Shown here one piece after another: positions 42,832-53,925 of a DNA stretch of 64,000 nt. This DNA is from Symbiodinium natans (Eukaryota; Sar; Dinophyceae; Suessiales; Symbiodiniaceae). Each line of letters opens with the position of its first letter. The first letter of the stretch is position 1. The DNA lies in the NCBI GenBank assembly GCA_905221605.1, contig CAJNDS010000446.1, positions 691,243 through 755,242 of the forward strand. The letters are read 5' to 3'. Both the position numbers and the translations under genes were made by a program. The notes below the pieces were generated by a model. It saw only the letters and a list, made by a program, of their open reading frames with translations. It was not told where the DNA came from and made no database searches.

Positions 42832-42939
42832 ATGGACCAGATCTGGCTTCCTGACTTGAGTCCTGATGGAGCCTCTACCAAACGGATGAAGCACTTGGCA
42901 TGTCCAATGTGCAAAATTGCTTCCAGAACCGTGCGATAG
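42832..42939 (+). CDS. Probable terminal exon with CxxC
   Basis: In one frame: MDQIWLPDLSPDGASTKRMK, HLACPMCKIASRTVR, then TAG. CPMC may bind metal. The ATG need not be the start, since the frame is open upstream to GGGTGGGCTCTG. The flank after the stop is unique to about 43,110, as expected for a 3' untranslated region. The longer minus-strand open frame over the same bases is its shadow. Confidence 0.5.
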   Translation: MDQIWLPDLSPDGASTKRMKHLACPMCKIASRTVR

Positions 42940-43440
42940 TGGGAGGTGCATCTCATCACCGCGCCTCACAACTTGCCAAGAAGAACTAGGGCCAACAGAG
43001 ATGTGCTGCGAAGCTCAACCATCGACTTTTGCAGGTTTGGCACAGCTTGGAGAAACGGAGCAAAGTAGTTCGCTGCATTTCCGGGTGGGCCGGGGTGGGG
43101 TGGGGGGCTCGGGGGAGGAACCCTACACACTAAACCCTAAGCCCTCAACCCTAAACCTGGAAACCTAAAGGTTGTTTAATATGTCAACGTAAGGTTTAGG
43201 GTTGAGGGTTTGGGTTGAGGGCTTGTTTTGGGTTGGGGTTTTGCGGCTTTGTCTCTCGCAGGGTCTGGTCTGGTTGCCTAACAACAACTGAGCGACCAAG
43301 ATTTAAACACAAGTGTGTTGGGTAAAAGAACAACTGAACCCCAAGACCATTCAGCATCTAAACCCCTATACCCCGCAACCCCTGGAACCCTGCACCCTAA
43401 ACCCGAAACCCTAAACCCTAAACCCCAAACAGGGCTTAGG

Positions 43441-43497
43441 GAACCCCAAGCAGCTGTTCCTTCGGAGGAGCCAGTCGAACCAGAGGCCCTGGTGGGG
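43441..43497 (+). CDS. Exon-like island, acidic
   Basis: It reads EPQAAVPSEEPVEPEALVG and runs straight into a TTTAGGG array. A short island at 43,664-43,705 (QRDFYSSRDIEPL) lies before the family C element at 43,711 and could be a neighbouring exon. Confidence 0.35.
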
Positions 43498-43710
43498 TTT
43501 AGGGTTTAGGGTTTAGGGTTGAGGGTTGAGGGTTCGGGTTTAGGGTTTAGGGTTTAGCGTGTAGTGCTTAGGGTTATATTAAGGGGTTTAGGGGTGTAGG
43601 CGTTTGGGGGTATAGGGGTTTATAGGGGTTTAGGGGCTTATGGAGGTCGAGGGTTTAGGGAAATCAGCGAGACTTCTACAGCAGCCGCGACATCGAACCC
43701 CTGAACCCTA

Positions 43711-43871
43711 CTTGAAGGTCCATGGTGCTTATTCACCAAATGTAACTGTTTAGGGTTTAGGGTCCAGGGTTTAGGGTTTAGGGTTTAGGGTTATAAATGT
43801 GCTTCTAACTGTACTTATAACCAGCTTATAAGTGCAGTTCTAATGGTTAATAAGTACCATGAAGGTCCAAG
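43711..43871. mobile_element. Family C palindrome with array at the loop site
   Basis: CTTGAAGGTCCATGGTGCTT pairs with AAGTACCATGAAGGTCCAAG. The TTTAGGG array (43,747-43,792) starts directly after AACTG and ends in GGGTTATAA, the same place as in the copies at 18,606 and 55,693. Confidence 0.85.
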
Positions 43872-44215
43872 TAAACCCTTGAATACTTGAACCCCAAACC
43901 CTAAACCCTAAACCCTACACCCTACACCCTACACCCTAAACCCTAAACCAGTACCATGAACCTCACTGATGCCAGCGGCGATGGGGCTTGCTCTCACGTC
44001 AGTCCCTTAAGAACCCTATAAGATAGGGGGTAGGGTGTAGGGCCTAAACCCTAAACCCCAAACCCCAAACCCTAAACCCCAAACCCTAAACCCTAAACCC
44101 CTTGAACTCCCCTCCCTCAGAACCCGAGTTAAGAGCCTGAAGCTCCCAGCCGGAGGCCACCGACAACCGACCGCCCAAGCTGGGTGTCGAAGGCCTGGGG
44201 GACGTCGGTCCGATC

Positions 44216-44350
44216 GGGTTTTGGAGGGTTTTGAGGTTTGGGAGGGTTTTGGAGGGTTTTGGAGGGTTTTGAGGGTTTTTCGAGGGTTTTGAGGGTTTTG
44301 AGGGTTTTGAGGGTTTTGAGGGTTTGGTGGGTTTGGAGGCTTTTGAGGCT
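44216..44350. repeat. (GAGGGTTTT)n low-complexity repeat
   Basis: About 12 units of GAGGGTTTT/GGAGGGTTTT with small changes. It is telomere-like in composition but not the TTTAGGG unit. Confidence 0.85.
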
Positions 44351-44700
44351 TTTTGGGTGCAGGGTTTAGGGGCGGGACTGCCAGTTCACCCAGGTCCAGT
44401 GCTTAGAGATCAGGAGTTCCATGCTTTGGGGGGGGGGGGGGTGCCGAGTTCTCCGTCCCCTAAACCCTGAACCCGAAACCCTAAACCCTAAACCCTAAAC
44501 GCTATAAACCGTAAACCCTAAACCCCAAACCCCAAACCGTCTTCTCATTCTGTCACGACTCTCCGGCAGTTAGGTGCCCACGCAAGAGCCCCTAGGCCCA
44601 GCTGTGCATGCTTAAATCGTACTTTTGCTATTGTTTAGCGTTTAGGGTTTAGGGGTTAGGGGTGAGGGGTGAGGGTTTAGGGTATAGGGTTTTTCCATTA

Positions 44701-44965
44701 TCATTACTTTTCCTATCGCTATTACTATTGCTATTAGTCCCGATTGCCTATTACCCATTACCTTCCTATTTCCTATGACCGATTACCCATGACCTATTGC
44801 TATTACTATTTCTATTTTTATTATTACTGTTACTATTACTATTACTTTTACTATAACTATTACGATAACTATTACTATTACTATTACTATTACTACTATT
44901 ACTATTACTATTACTATTACTATTACTATTACTATTACTATTACTATTAATGGTACTTCCACTAT
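44701..44965. repeat. (CTATTA)n microsatellite
   Basis: Imperfect then near perfect CTATTA units, densest from 44,863 to 44,948. Poly-Tyr and Asn/Ser open frames on the two strands are artefacts of this repeat. Confidence 0.95.
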
Positions 44966-45262
44966 TACTATTTCTATTCCCCTGCGTAGCCAACAGTTTA
45001 GGGTGTAGGGTTTAGGGTTTAGGGTTTCGGTTTTAGGGTTGAACCTTAAACATGTTGGTCTTCCTTATTTTGTCCGGATAAGAAAGTTTAACCTTGCTAT
45101 TGCTTCGTGATTGGAGAAGAAGCAACTCTACACTTTTTTTTTCGGACTTCAGGTTTACTATTTTTCCAGGGTTGGGTATCTAGGCACCCTCAACCCTAAA
45201 CCCTAAACCCTAAACCCTAAACCCTAAACCCTAAACCCTAAACCCTAAACCCTAAACTGGCA

Positions 45263-45355
45263 AGCTACAGACTCAGGCTCAGTTCTGGCCTTCCGAGAAT
45301 GCATCCACCAGGTCCTTTTGAGCTGGTCGCGCCCCTGGTGCCCAATTGTAGAGCC
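45263..45355 (+). CDS. Exon-like island
   Basis: The frame reads SYRLRLSSGLPRMHPPGPFE then LVAPLVPNCRA, following a CCCTAAA array and preceding T/G-rich repeat. No family is recognised. Confidence 0.35.
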
Positions 45356-45652
45356 TTAGGGCCTTAGGGTTCTAGGGTTTTAGGGCTTTCCGGTTTTAGG
45401 GTTTTTGGGTTTTAAGGTTTTCGGGTTCTAGGGTTTGAGGGTTTTCGTTTTCTTTTTTTTTTTTTTTTTTTTAAGGGTTTTAGGGTTTTAGGGTTTCGGA
45501 TTCAATGAGGGTTTAGGGCTTCGGGTTTAGGGTTTTGGGTTTGAGGGTTGAGGGCGTAATGAGGGTTTAGGGCGTGAGGACTGTGGACATTGAATGGTTC
45601 AGGGTGTACGTGAAATCCCCAAGAGTTCCAAAGCCTTTGAACTACAGTTCGT

Positions 45653-45892
45653 AGGGAATGAGGGAAGAAGGTACCTTCTCCTCCTACAGCTACCCTTTGC
45701 GGGGTTATATAAGGGCTTATAAGGGTCCATTCCCTATGCAGAACCATCCAGGGATGAAGGCTCGTACCCCTAAGGTTGTACCCCTCAAGGTGCCACTTAA
45801 CTTTCTCCTAATATGGCACTTATATGCCTTGTGGGATCCGTAAAAAGGGACCCTAAAACCCAAGGTTGCAACCTTAAGGGTCCCCATAGAAA
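45653..45892. mobile_element. Family L followed by family M element
   Basis: L: GTAGGGAATGAGGGAAGAAG to GGGTCCATTCCCTATGCAG (45,653-45,742). M: AGGCTCGTACCCCTAAGGTT, CTCCTAATATGGCACTTA, GGGACCCTAAAACCCAAGGT and AACCTTAAGGGTCC (about 45,757-45,892). Related M copies lie at 57,688-57,818 and, degraded, near 3,610, 25,430 and 56,330. Confidence 0.65.
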
Positions 45893-46410
45893 CCAGTAGG
45901 TTCAAGGGTTTAAGGCTGCACCGACTTCTCGGATGAATATTGCGAGGGGGACTGCGCGAATTCCCCACGAACCCTGAGGGTCCATGTACCCATATACAGG
46001 GTTTAGGGTTTTGGGTTTAGGGTTTAGGGTCCCCGAAGTAGGGGTACCCGTAAGGTACCCCAAAAATAAATAGTATACTCGTTTTAAATAGCAACCCCAC
46101 AAAAAGGTGCCCCTGCGGAAAGCCCTATATTTGTATATACTTGGGACTACTACTTAGGGACCCTGTAATGCACAAGTATATTATCCTTTGGGATAAAAGA
46201 GTTGAAAGCCGAATCAAAGCAAGACAGCGATGTGACGAAGTGGTCGATGGGTTTAGGGCTTTCCAAGGGTTTAGGGTTTAGGGTTTTGGACCTGGAGTTT
46301 AGGGTTTAGGGCTTAAACCCGAAACCCTAAACCCGAACCCCTAAGGTTTTCCGGGCCTCTACCCGAAAGTCTGGACCGATAGCATGGGTTTCCCTGGATT
46401 TCCTTACGAC

Positions 46411-46635
46411 GCCCCTCTATACTACTCCCCCCTAGGTTCCCCCCTCAAACAACCTTAATCATAATCTACCAGTTGCTCAAGAACCCCCCCCCCCCCCCCC
46501 CCGCCCACAAAAATTAAAAATATTCTTCCTTATAAGGGTAATACAGGGACTATTGTTTTTTCATGTTTGGGGGGTTCTTACGCAAATAGTAGTGGGGAGC
46601 CGGCGGGGGATAGTAAAGAGGGGGGGAGTAGGGAC
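46411..46635. mobile_element. Family E element interrupted by family I
   Basis: E left: GCCCCTCTATACTACTCCCC and CTAGGTTCCCCCCT. E right: AGTAAAGAGGGGGGGAGTAG. Between them lies an I element (46,471-46,592) with GCTCAAGAACCCCCC and GGGGGGTTCTTACGCAAATA ends. A long CCCTAAA array follows (46,633-46,812). Confidence 0.75.
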
Positions 46636-47050
46636 CCTAAACCCCAAACCCCAAACCCTAAACCCTAAACCCCAAACCCTAAACCCTAAACCCTGAACCC
46701 TGAACCCTAAACCCTAGACCCTAAACCCTAAACCCTAAACCCTAAACCCTAAACCCTAAACCCTAAACCCTAAACCCTAAACCCTAAACCCTAATCCTAA
46801 ACCCTAATCCACAACTACAATCGGAGAAAGCCCTGTGCGGCCCAGGTGGCTCACCGGTAAGTCCCGGCGTGAACTGGAGGACAGCCCCCTTCTTTCAGGG
46901 CGGTTTAGGGTTTAGGGTTTGGGGTTTGGGGTTTGGGGTTTGGGGTTTGGGGTTTAGGGTTTAGGGTTTAGGGGTTAGGGTTTAGGGTTCAGCATCTCAT
47001 GTTCTAGCTTTTTCTAGTCAACAAGCAATTAAATCGAGAGGGAAGACAGC

Positions 47051-47128
47051 CACCCGCCCGACAGATCCCATAACATCAAGAACATGTACAAAGTTCACTC
47101 GAAATCTTATAGGCTCCCCTCGGGCCAT
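47051..47128 (+). CDS. Exon-like island
   Basis: The frame reads PPDRSHNIKNMYKVHSKSYR then LPSGH and stays open through the segment. No family is recognised. It lies between a TTTAGGG array (46,900-46,990) and the ACCTTGTG repeat cluster. Confidence 0.35.
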
Positions 47129-47299
47129 GAACCCTAAGCCTTAAGGCACCCGGCTCAAGTGCTTTAGCTCTACCAAGTCAGCAAAAAGTTAAGACGGGGA
47201 CAGGCGGGAGACGATCCAGCACGCTTGGACCCAGGCCCTGACCCTAAACCCAGTTGTTAGATAGGACGGGGGGAGAGGCGCGGCAGTGTGGCGGGGCTT

Positions 47300-48210
47300 G
47301 TGCGGGGGAGAGGAGGGGGGGGGGGGGGGGGGGGGGGGTGGTGTGCTTGTCTCGTCGGACCTTGTGAGGGACCTTGTGGTGACCTTGTGCGGGACCTTGT
47401 GCGGGACCTTGTGCGGGACCTTGTGGGCACAAGGCCATGAAAGAGCGGGCAAGGTCACCACAAGGTCACTACCCCTAAACCCTAAACCCTAAACCTTAAT
47501 GTTAGAGTCCCTTTAATAAACCCCCCCCAATCTTGTTTTGGTCCCCGGGGTTTGGAGGGGTGGAAAAAATGCGGGGTGTCAATTATGAGGATTCTGGGAT
47601 CTGCTTCTCTAAAGACTGAGCCTTGGAGCTCTTTCAAGCCAGCTCAGCTGAAAAGTCTTCTCTGCAATGGAACTCTTAAGCCATTTTCAGTAAAATTTCA
47701 ATTCCTGGCCGGAAAAATTTTACAAATACCACCCCATTATTATTATCACCGGACCCCCCTATATAGACTTGTTTACATACATCGGCCCGAAAACCTCCCA
47801 TAATGGAAAGTAGTCTTCGGCTGGGGCCCTCTGGCCCGGCGAATATTACTATTACCACCCCAATTAAAAAAGCGACTCTCACATTAAACCCTAAACCCTA
47901 CACCCTACACCCTAAACCCTAAACCCTAAACCTTACAAGGTCATGAAACTCGCCGGCAAGGTCAGACCAAGGTCATAACAAGGTCATGGGACTGTGTACG
48001 AAGTTTTTTTGACTTAGTAAGTAGGGTTAGTAACGTGGATGATGGGGAGTATAAGAGGGTTTTGTAGGGGATACTAAGTTGACTTGCTAAGTCAAAAGAT
48101 CTTCGAAGTAGTGACTTTGTAATGACCTTGCCTGATAGTTTTATGACCTTGTAGTGACCCTGTAGTGACCTTCCCACAAGGTCACTAACAGTGACCTTAC
48201 ATATGTGAGA
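47300..48210. repeat. Dispersed GACCTTGTG / AAGGTCA repeat cluster
   Basis: A G run (47,314-47,338) is followed by GGGACCTTGTGC units (47,358-47,425), then CAAGGTCACCACAAGGTCAC. The inverse form AAGGTCATGAAACTCG... and TGACCTTGTAGTGACCCTGT recurs at 47,936-48,205 on both sides of a family K palindrome. The same word is present in both orientations, so the whole cluster could pair with itself. Confidence 0.75.
47998..48108. mobile_element. Family K palindromic element
   Basis: CGAAGTTTTTTTGACTTAGT pairs with ACTTGCTAAGTCAAAAGATC then TTCG. The inner region is GTAGGGTTAGTAACGTGGAT and GAGTATAAGAGGGTTTTG. It is inserted inside the AAGGTCA repeat cluster. Confidence 0.8.
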
Positions 48211-48388
48211 GTGGTTTGGGGTTTAGGGTTTACCCTAAACCCTAAACCCTAAACCCTAAGCCCTAAACCCTAAACCCTAAACCCTAAACCCTAAACCCTA
48301 AACCCTAAACCCTAAACCCTTAGGGTGTAGGGTTTGGGGTTTAGACTCCCTCAGCGCCCCAGAACCTCTCTAAAGCCTACGCCAGGCA

Positions 48389-48458
48389 GCCCTCGACCAT
48401 CTGGGCTACATTGAGACGGAAATCTCCATTCACAAGCCCTCCGCGTCGCCGACTCGGA
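48389..48458 (+). CDS. Exon-like island
   Basis: The frame reads ALDHLGYIETEISIHKPSAS then PTR, ending at GGA/GTTTTT, a GT donor-like site. No family is recognised. Confidence 0.4.
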
Positions 48459-48570
48459 GTTTTTTTTTGGGTTTAGGGTTTAGGGTTTAGGGTGAAGGGT
48501 TTGATTAGGGATTAGGGTTTTGGGGTTTAGGGTTTGGGGCTGCTTAGTGTTTAGGGTGTTGGGTTTAGGG

Positions 48571-48655
48571 TTGGGATGTTCCGCCTTATATTCACAGTCC
48601 TTAATAGGGATTCGTCCCTATTGAGGACTGTTAGTATAAGGGGGAACATCCCAAG
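48571..48655. mobile_element. Family J element, compact
   Basis: TTGGGATGTTCCGCCTTATA pairs with TATAAGGGGGAACATCCCAA, and AGTCCTTAATAGGGATT pairs with CCCTATTGAGGACT. There is almost no loop, so at 85 bp it is close to a perfect hairpin. Confidence 0.9.
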
Positions 48656-48719
48656 TGCAGGGTTTTGGGTTCAGAGTTCAGGGTTTAGGGTTATGACAGT
48701 GGGTGCGCAGCCAGAGCCA

Positions 48720-49110
48720 CGTTTCAAGGAATATTTGTTGATATGCAAAAGTTTGGTTTTAAATATGATTCTTGAAAATCTTGTTTTATGTTTTTCTCGA
48801 AAAATGTATGATTCTCTTCGATTTTATAAATGTTTATGACTTGTTTGAGACTTTTTCGTCGCCCTTATGAACATGTCAAGGCCTTTTTTAAATGAAATCT
48901 TTGTGATTTGGTCAATTTTGTATGTTTCTCTAATGAAAACCGATACGAAATTGACCAAACTCAATAATTTTTCATAGAGTTTTCATAAATGGACGAAAAT
49001 GTCATACATTGTTCAGTAACCGAATCATGATTTCTTCCATGAAATCGACGAAAATCATGACTTCTTCTTAAGGGATCAAAAAGTTCAAAAACCCCAATTA
49101 ATTTGCCACG
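48720..49110. other. AT-rich compositional island
   Basis: A TTTT/AAAA-rich segment with GGTCAATTTTGTATGTTTC facing GAAATTGACCAAAC. GC content is visibly far below the rest of the window. It has no open frame of note, and no telomeric unit lies within it. Confidence 0.75.
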
Positions 49111-49330
49111 TGTTCTCTGTGACTGCATCCGGGCTCAGCAGTTTAAGGTGTTAAGGCTTTTAGGGGTTTTAGGGTTTAAGGCTAGTATGTTTTCAATGCA
49201 ACAATGGCTCATCATAAACACCTTGTCGTATCTAATGCCAGAATTTTTCGAATTCGTGAAACCCATGCCTCCGCTTCCCACTTCCTAGGGTTTAGGGTTT
49301 AGGGTTTAGGGTTAGATGTGCGCAGCTGGG

Positions 49331-49424
49331 TAGGCCCTTGGGACATTTCATATTTTGCCTTATCGACTTTAAGAGGATCACATTCAAGCATATTTTTCAA
49401 TTGGTTTTAAGGGCCAAATCCTAG
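49331..49424. mobile_element. Family A element without array
   Basis: TAGGCCCTTGGGACATTTCA, CTTATCGACTTTAAGAGGAT, ATTTTTCAATTGGTTTTAAG and GGGCCAAATCCTAG. The place where other A copies carry GGGTTTA reads GACTTTA here, and no telomeric array is present. Confidence 0.8.
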
Positions 49425-50189
49425 AGAGGCCGGGTGTATTTTGAGTTTTTGTTTTAGTAGGAGGGCGCAAAACAGTAAACCCTAAACCCCAAACCCCAAA
49501 CCCTAAACCCTAAACCCTAAACCTCTTGGGGTTGTTCAGTGGGTTGTAAGGGCCATCCTAGGTTCTCTTGGTAGGGAATGAGGGGATGCGGTGCCTTACA
49601 AAAACCCCTTGGAGGGGTTTAGGGTTTAGGGTTTTAGGGTTTAGGGTTTAGGGTTCAGGGTTTAGGGTTTAGGGTTTAGGGGTTAGGGGTTTAGGGTCTA
49701 GGGCTAGGGTTTCGGGTTTAGGTTTCCAGGTTTAGGGTTTAGGGTTTAGGGCTTTCAAAGAATCAGGGGGAAGAAAAGTGAGATGAGGGGTACCATTTCC
49801 TTCATTCTCCACGAAGAACCAGCAATCCCTGACCCTAAACCCTAAACCCCAACCCTAAACCCTAAACCCCATATAAACCCTAAACCCTAAACCCCTGAAC
49901 CCCTGAACCCCTGAACCCCTGAACCCCTGAACCCCTGAGCCTCGAACCCGAATTCTGGTGACTCCTCAGCCCGTCACGCTTCCGCCCTCAGTGCTAAATT
50001 TCAACCGTTTAGGGTTCAGGGTTTAGGGTTTAGGGTTCGGGGTTTAGGGTTTAGGGTTTAGGGTTTCGGGGTTTAGGGTTTAGGGTTTGGGGTTTGGGGT
50101 TTGGGGTTTAGATTATATAGGGTACCTCATTCCCTCATTCCCTACTAAGAGCCAGCCAGCCGAAGGGCCCCTGAATCTTCGTTCCAAGG

Positions 50190-50249
50190 CACATCAACAG
50201 CGGCAACGAGGAGAAGAAGAAGAACAAGAGCTCTCTGGAGGAAGCAGTA
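50190..50249 (+). CDS. Exon-like island, Lys/Glu-rich
   Basis: It reads INSGNEEKKKNKSSLEEAV, directly followed by a TTTAGGG array. It is preceded at 49,965-50,007 by a possible exon reading ILVTPQPVTLPPSVLNF. Confidence 0.4.
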
Positions 50250-50609
50250 GGGTTTAGGGTTTAGGGTTCAGGGTTCCCCTAAACCCTAAACCCTAAACCC
50301 TAAACCCGAAACCCTAAACCCTAAACCCTAAACCCTAAACCCGGGGGGGAGCGGGGGGGGGAATTCCATGTTTGGGTTCAGGGCGTGGGGTCTGGAACCA
50401 GAGCTCCTTGGGAGGATCCGGTGCCTAGACGCCCCAAATTCCCACGTTGCCCAGGCAAAGACGACCCAGAGTAGGCTCCTTTTTTCCGTGTTTTAGGGTT
50501 TCGCTTCCCTTAGAAGCCCAATTAAACCAAAAAGGGTTACTCTTCCTAAACTCTAAACTCTAAACCCTAAACCCCAAACCCCAAACTCTAAGCCCTAAAC
50601 CCTAAAGAA

Positions 50610-50842
50610 GCAAAGCTCCTTGCTAAGTTTGCATCCATCACTCCTTCGCAGGGTTTTAGGTAGCCCAGCGGTACCCTTTTTGCGTTTTTTTTGCATTCTA
50701 GATTCCCGTAGAAAGTAAGCAACCCCAAAAAGGGTACCCTAATGAATATGGTTACTGGGCTAGTAAGGTCTTGAGGGCCCCCCCAAATTTCCGAACCCTC
50801 GAGCCTACCAGCCCGGCAAGCCCTGAAGTAACTCGAATTTGA
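50610..50842 (+). CDS. Possible exon pair split by a family B element, with stop
   Basis: The first part, AKLLAKFASITPSQGF (50,610-50,657), runs into B (50,658-50,767). If the B element is removed after ...TTTAGG, the frame continues VLRAPPNFRTLEPTSPASPE to a TGA at 50,840; strict GT-AG removal meets a stop at once. The minus-strand open frame over this region is its shadow. Confidence 0.4.
50658..50767. mobile_element. Family B element
   Basis: TAGGTAGCCCAGCGGTACCC on the left and ATGGTTACTGGGCTAGTAAG on the right, with AACCCCAAAAAGGGTACCCT inside. There is no telomeric array. Confidence 0.8.
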
Positions 50843-51063
50843 AGGGGAGGTTGCATGGAAGCTCTTGCCCTTAAGCCCGAAAGAGCCCAACAACCTTACG
50901 GTACACAGACTTAAGTTTGGGCCCACGGTCCTTAGAAAAATTAACTCTAAACCCGAAGCCCACCCTTAACCCTAAGCCCACCCTAAACTTTAAACCCTAA
51001 ACACTGATTAAACCCTAAGCCCTAAACCCTAGGCCCTAAACCCTAAACCCTAAGCCCGAAACT

Positions 51064-51160
51064 GCCTCAGGGTTAATGAAGCATTTGCATCATGGACAGG
51101 AGCTGCACGAAGAGCTACAGGCCAGCTTTTGTGCTGCAACTTGTTGAGCTAGGTTTTTGG
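51064..51160 (+). CDS. Possible terminal exon
   Basis: It reads LRVNEAFASWTGAARRATGQ then LLCCNLLS and a TAG. An island at 51,270-51,352 (SCSWGVQLAEREKDRNP) may be a separate exon. Support is composition only. Confidence 0.3.
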
Positions 51161-51962
51161 GTTTAGGTTTTAGGGTTTAGGGTTTAGGGTTTAGGGTTTA
51201 GGGTTTAGGGTTTAGGGAGTTTAGGGGTTAGGGGTTAAGGGTTAGGGTTTAGTGTTGAGGTTTAGGGTGCAGGGCTACCATCCCTTCCCAGAAAAGAAGT
51301 TGCAGCTGGGGGGTGCAGTTGGCTGAAAGGGAGAAAGACCGCAATCCCTGTAAGGTTTGGGGGGGTTCTGTCTAAGGGTAGTTTAACCCTAACCCATAAA
51401 CCCTAAACCCTAAACCCTAAACCCTAAACCCTAAACCCTAAACCCTAAACCTTCGCGGTCCCTTACCTTCTTTCAAGGGTTCTGAAGTTTGGGCCCTTGG
51501 GTTTTCTGGGGTATATAGGGGGTATATCAGGGGTCGCCTTTTCAGGGCCCATATTCAGGGACCATGCAACTACGAGCTCTGAACCCCAAACCCTATTCTT
51601 AGCCCGAAACCCGAAACCCTAAACCCTAAACTCTAAACCCGAAACCCGAAACCCTAAACCCTAATTTTACCCTAAACCCTAAAGCTGATTTTGACCCTCG
51701 GTACACAGAATCGTAGGGTAGGTACATGGTCCTTGAGTAGGGTTTAGGGTTTGGGGTTTAGGGTTTAGGGTCTAGGGTTTAGGGTTTCGGGTTTAGGGTT
51801 TAGGGTTTAGGAGTTGGGGCGCCCTAAGGCTCCACGTACCTCATCATTATATACCTGGGCCCCAATTCAAGTCCGTATATAGGAAGTACCTTAAGGCCCA
51901 AGTATTGCCTATTCAGGTACGTAGGGTGGGTTTAGAGTGGGGGGTGTGCGGCTTCCGCTTCA

Positions 51963-52533
51963 GTGTGGTCGGGACCAGACGGTGTTTACAAAAGTTCTTT
52001 CGGTGTTGCGAGGCATTTGGCCCAGAAGCCGGTGTTGTGCCCCCCACGTTCCAAAGCAAGTTCGGCGATAGTTTCCCCACCATGGCCCTTGTGTGTATAC
52101 ACATTTATCGACGAGAAGGAGGAGTTCGAGCACATGGAGGGCGCCCGTGCGCAGAGCGCGCCGCCGTGCTGCTTGCAGGAGCACCACATCAGCTTCAGCA
52201 TGGAGGCTGTCCCAGCTAGGAAAAGGGGGGGGCCCTTAAACAGGGAAACCTTCTTAACCCTCTTCTGGCTCTCTTAAAAACCGGGACCTTATTCAGAGGG
52301 TCCATATCCCCAAAATTCCCCCTAATCCTATCCCTCTCCCAGAAAGCCGCGGAGATGACGAATGGGAGGACGACGTCGCCATGCTGCAAAGGCAGACGAA
52401 GGAAGAGGAGGTCACTCATCGCTTTGAGTGGTGCAAGGAGGCTGAAGTCGTGCCATACGTGCAGAGGTCACGTTCCGAAGAGTCCCCAGCATTTCGCATA
52501 GAACTCTGGCCTGGAAGCGGAGCACGCTTCTAA
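51963..52533 (+). CDS. 3' end of an unrecognised gene, charged C-terminus
   Basis: The first exon is open from about 51,963 to 52,219 (GVARHLAQKPVLCPP, then FIDEKEEFEHMEGARAQSA and HHISFSMEAVPA). A roughly 125-bp intron without telomeric repeat follows, ending CTCTCCCAG at 52,342. The last exon reads DDEWEDDVAMLQRQTKEEEV, HRFEWCKEAEVVPYVQRSRS, then ends GARF and TAA at 52,531-52,533. The Glu/Asp-rich stretch could form a helix or coiled coil. No family is recognised. The alternative frame in the last exon is also open but basic and less protein-like, so the junction phase needs transcript support. Confidence 0.55.
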
Positions 52534-53007
52534 TTTCTGGGAGTTGTCGCCTCGATCATGTATGCACAGAAACGAGAACGATCTTACTTCCGGGATGAAA
52601 GTAAGACGCTGTTGAAAGGCAGTCGCCCCTGCTGGTATTTTCGGTACTTTCAGCCCATTGGATCGTCAGAGCCGCTATCGCTCTCGAGGCCATCCCCATC
52701 AACTCAAAGGAAGCGCATTGCTTTGAAGCCATGCCGCAGCTTGCCATAGGTTCAGAGGCCATGTGGCGAGTGAATATGAAACGTACGTTTCTGCGATTTT
52801 CTGCGCAGGTACTTGCAGTTACCCAGTGTGCGGCAGGAGGTCTTTGGCAACGTCCGCCAGCTGAGGCTACCCCAATGTTTCTTCTATCATGGTGCCGAGA
52901 GGCGACAAGATCACAGTTGAATACCAAAGCGCAGTGCCTGTAGAGCATTATGTCGACACGCTCCAGTCCTTTCAGGGTATAAGTGGCGTTCGCGATGTGT
53001 TTGTCGG

Positions 53008-53108
53008 TAGGCCCTTGGGACATTTTGATATCTTCCCTTAAATATGGGGTTTGTGAGGAACATAATCAGGAATATTTTTCAAGGGGTTTTAAGGGCTATC
53101 CTAAACAG
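53008..53108. mobile_element. Family A element without array
   Basis: TAGGCCCTTGGGACATTTTG, TCTTCCCTTAAATATGGGGT, CAGGAATATTTTTCAAGGGG and AAGGGCTATCCTAAACAG. It lies in the non-coding flank, where it would be removable only if the flank is transcribed. Confidence 0.8.
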
Positions 53109-53814
53109 GCATGCATTGCGAGCGTGGTCTGTTTAGTGCATCATGCAATATCGTGCACAGAAGGAGCCATGCTCTCAACTCTCACGCACTTGCGACACTT
53201 GCAGACTGAAGCCAGCGCCGTATCGATGGGATGTGTGTTGCAGCCCTTGTTGGTACCCTAAACTAAACAGGGGCATTGATAGTTCTCAGAACATGTACTA
53301 GCTGCACTTCCTACCGGCGACAAGTGCATGAGTTGAGGGCCCAGGAGCCAAGAGCTCGCAAAAGAACACAAAGCAATGCCGTGCACTGAGTGCATGGGTC
53401 ACTCGGCGTCGTCGGGCCATATCAGGCCCTTGCAGGTTATGGCAGATGCAAAGACATTCCGCAATCCCGGGTGCAGCGCAGTCAGGTGTGGTGCAGAGAT
53501 TGTGCAGAGTTGGAGATATGTGGTGATCGTGTGTGCAGCTGTGCACCACCATGCACCACCTTGGGCCAGGGAGGTTTTTCTCGGGCATGCGTGTCCACAG
53601 TCGATTGTTGCACAGCTGCTAGAAGCCCAGGAACAGGTTATGGAAACCCTAAACCCTAAACCCTAAACTTATAAACCCTAAACCCTAAACCCTACTAGGC
53701 TCTGAACTCAATGCCCGCTTGCACACTGAGTGTGCGTGCTTCTACACGCGCTTTCACAATACCGGTTGCGTTTGAAATGGAGGCTGCGTGGTTCGAAGCA
53801 GGCACTTAGGGTTT

Positions 53815-53925
53815 GTTTAGGGTTTAGGGTTTAGGGTTTAGGGTTTAGGGTTTAGGGTTTAGGGTTTAGGGTTTAGGGTTTAGGGTTTAGGGTTTAGGGT
53901 TTAGGGTTTAGGGTTTAGGGTTTAT
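53815..53925. repeat. TTTAGGG array, about 16 perfect units
   Basis: Uninterrupted TTTAGGG units after GGTTTG, ending in TTTATGAATACC. Confidence 0.95.

Noticed and set aside
42685-42969. 94-codon minus-strand open frame
   Set aside because: It is the shadow of the + strand terminal exon ending at 42,939.
44744-44993. Poly-Tyr and Asn/Ser-rich open frames
   Set aside because: Artefacts of the CTATTA microsatellite.
47358-47425. CRISPR-like array
   Set aside because: The short GGGACCTTGTGC units have no spacers and lie in a eukaryotic context.
50588-50926. 112-codon minus-strand open frame
   Set aside because: It spans a complete family B element and is antisense to a plausible + strand exon pair.
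52556-53023. 155-codon minus-strand open frame
   Set aside because: It is the longest frame in the window, but it runs antisense to a gene's flank and across a family A element, has no recognisable motif, and is the only such case on the minus strand.
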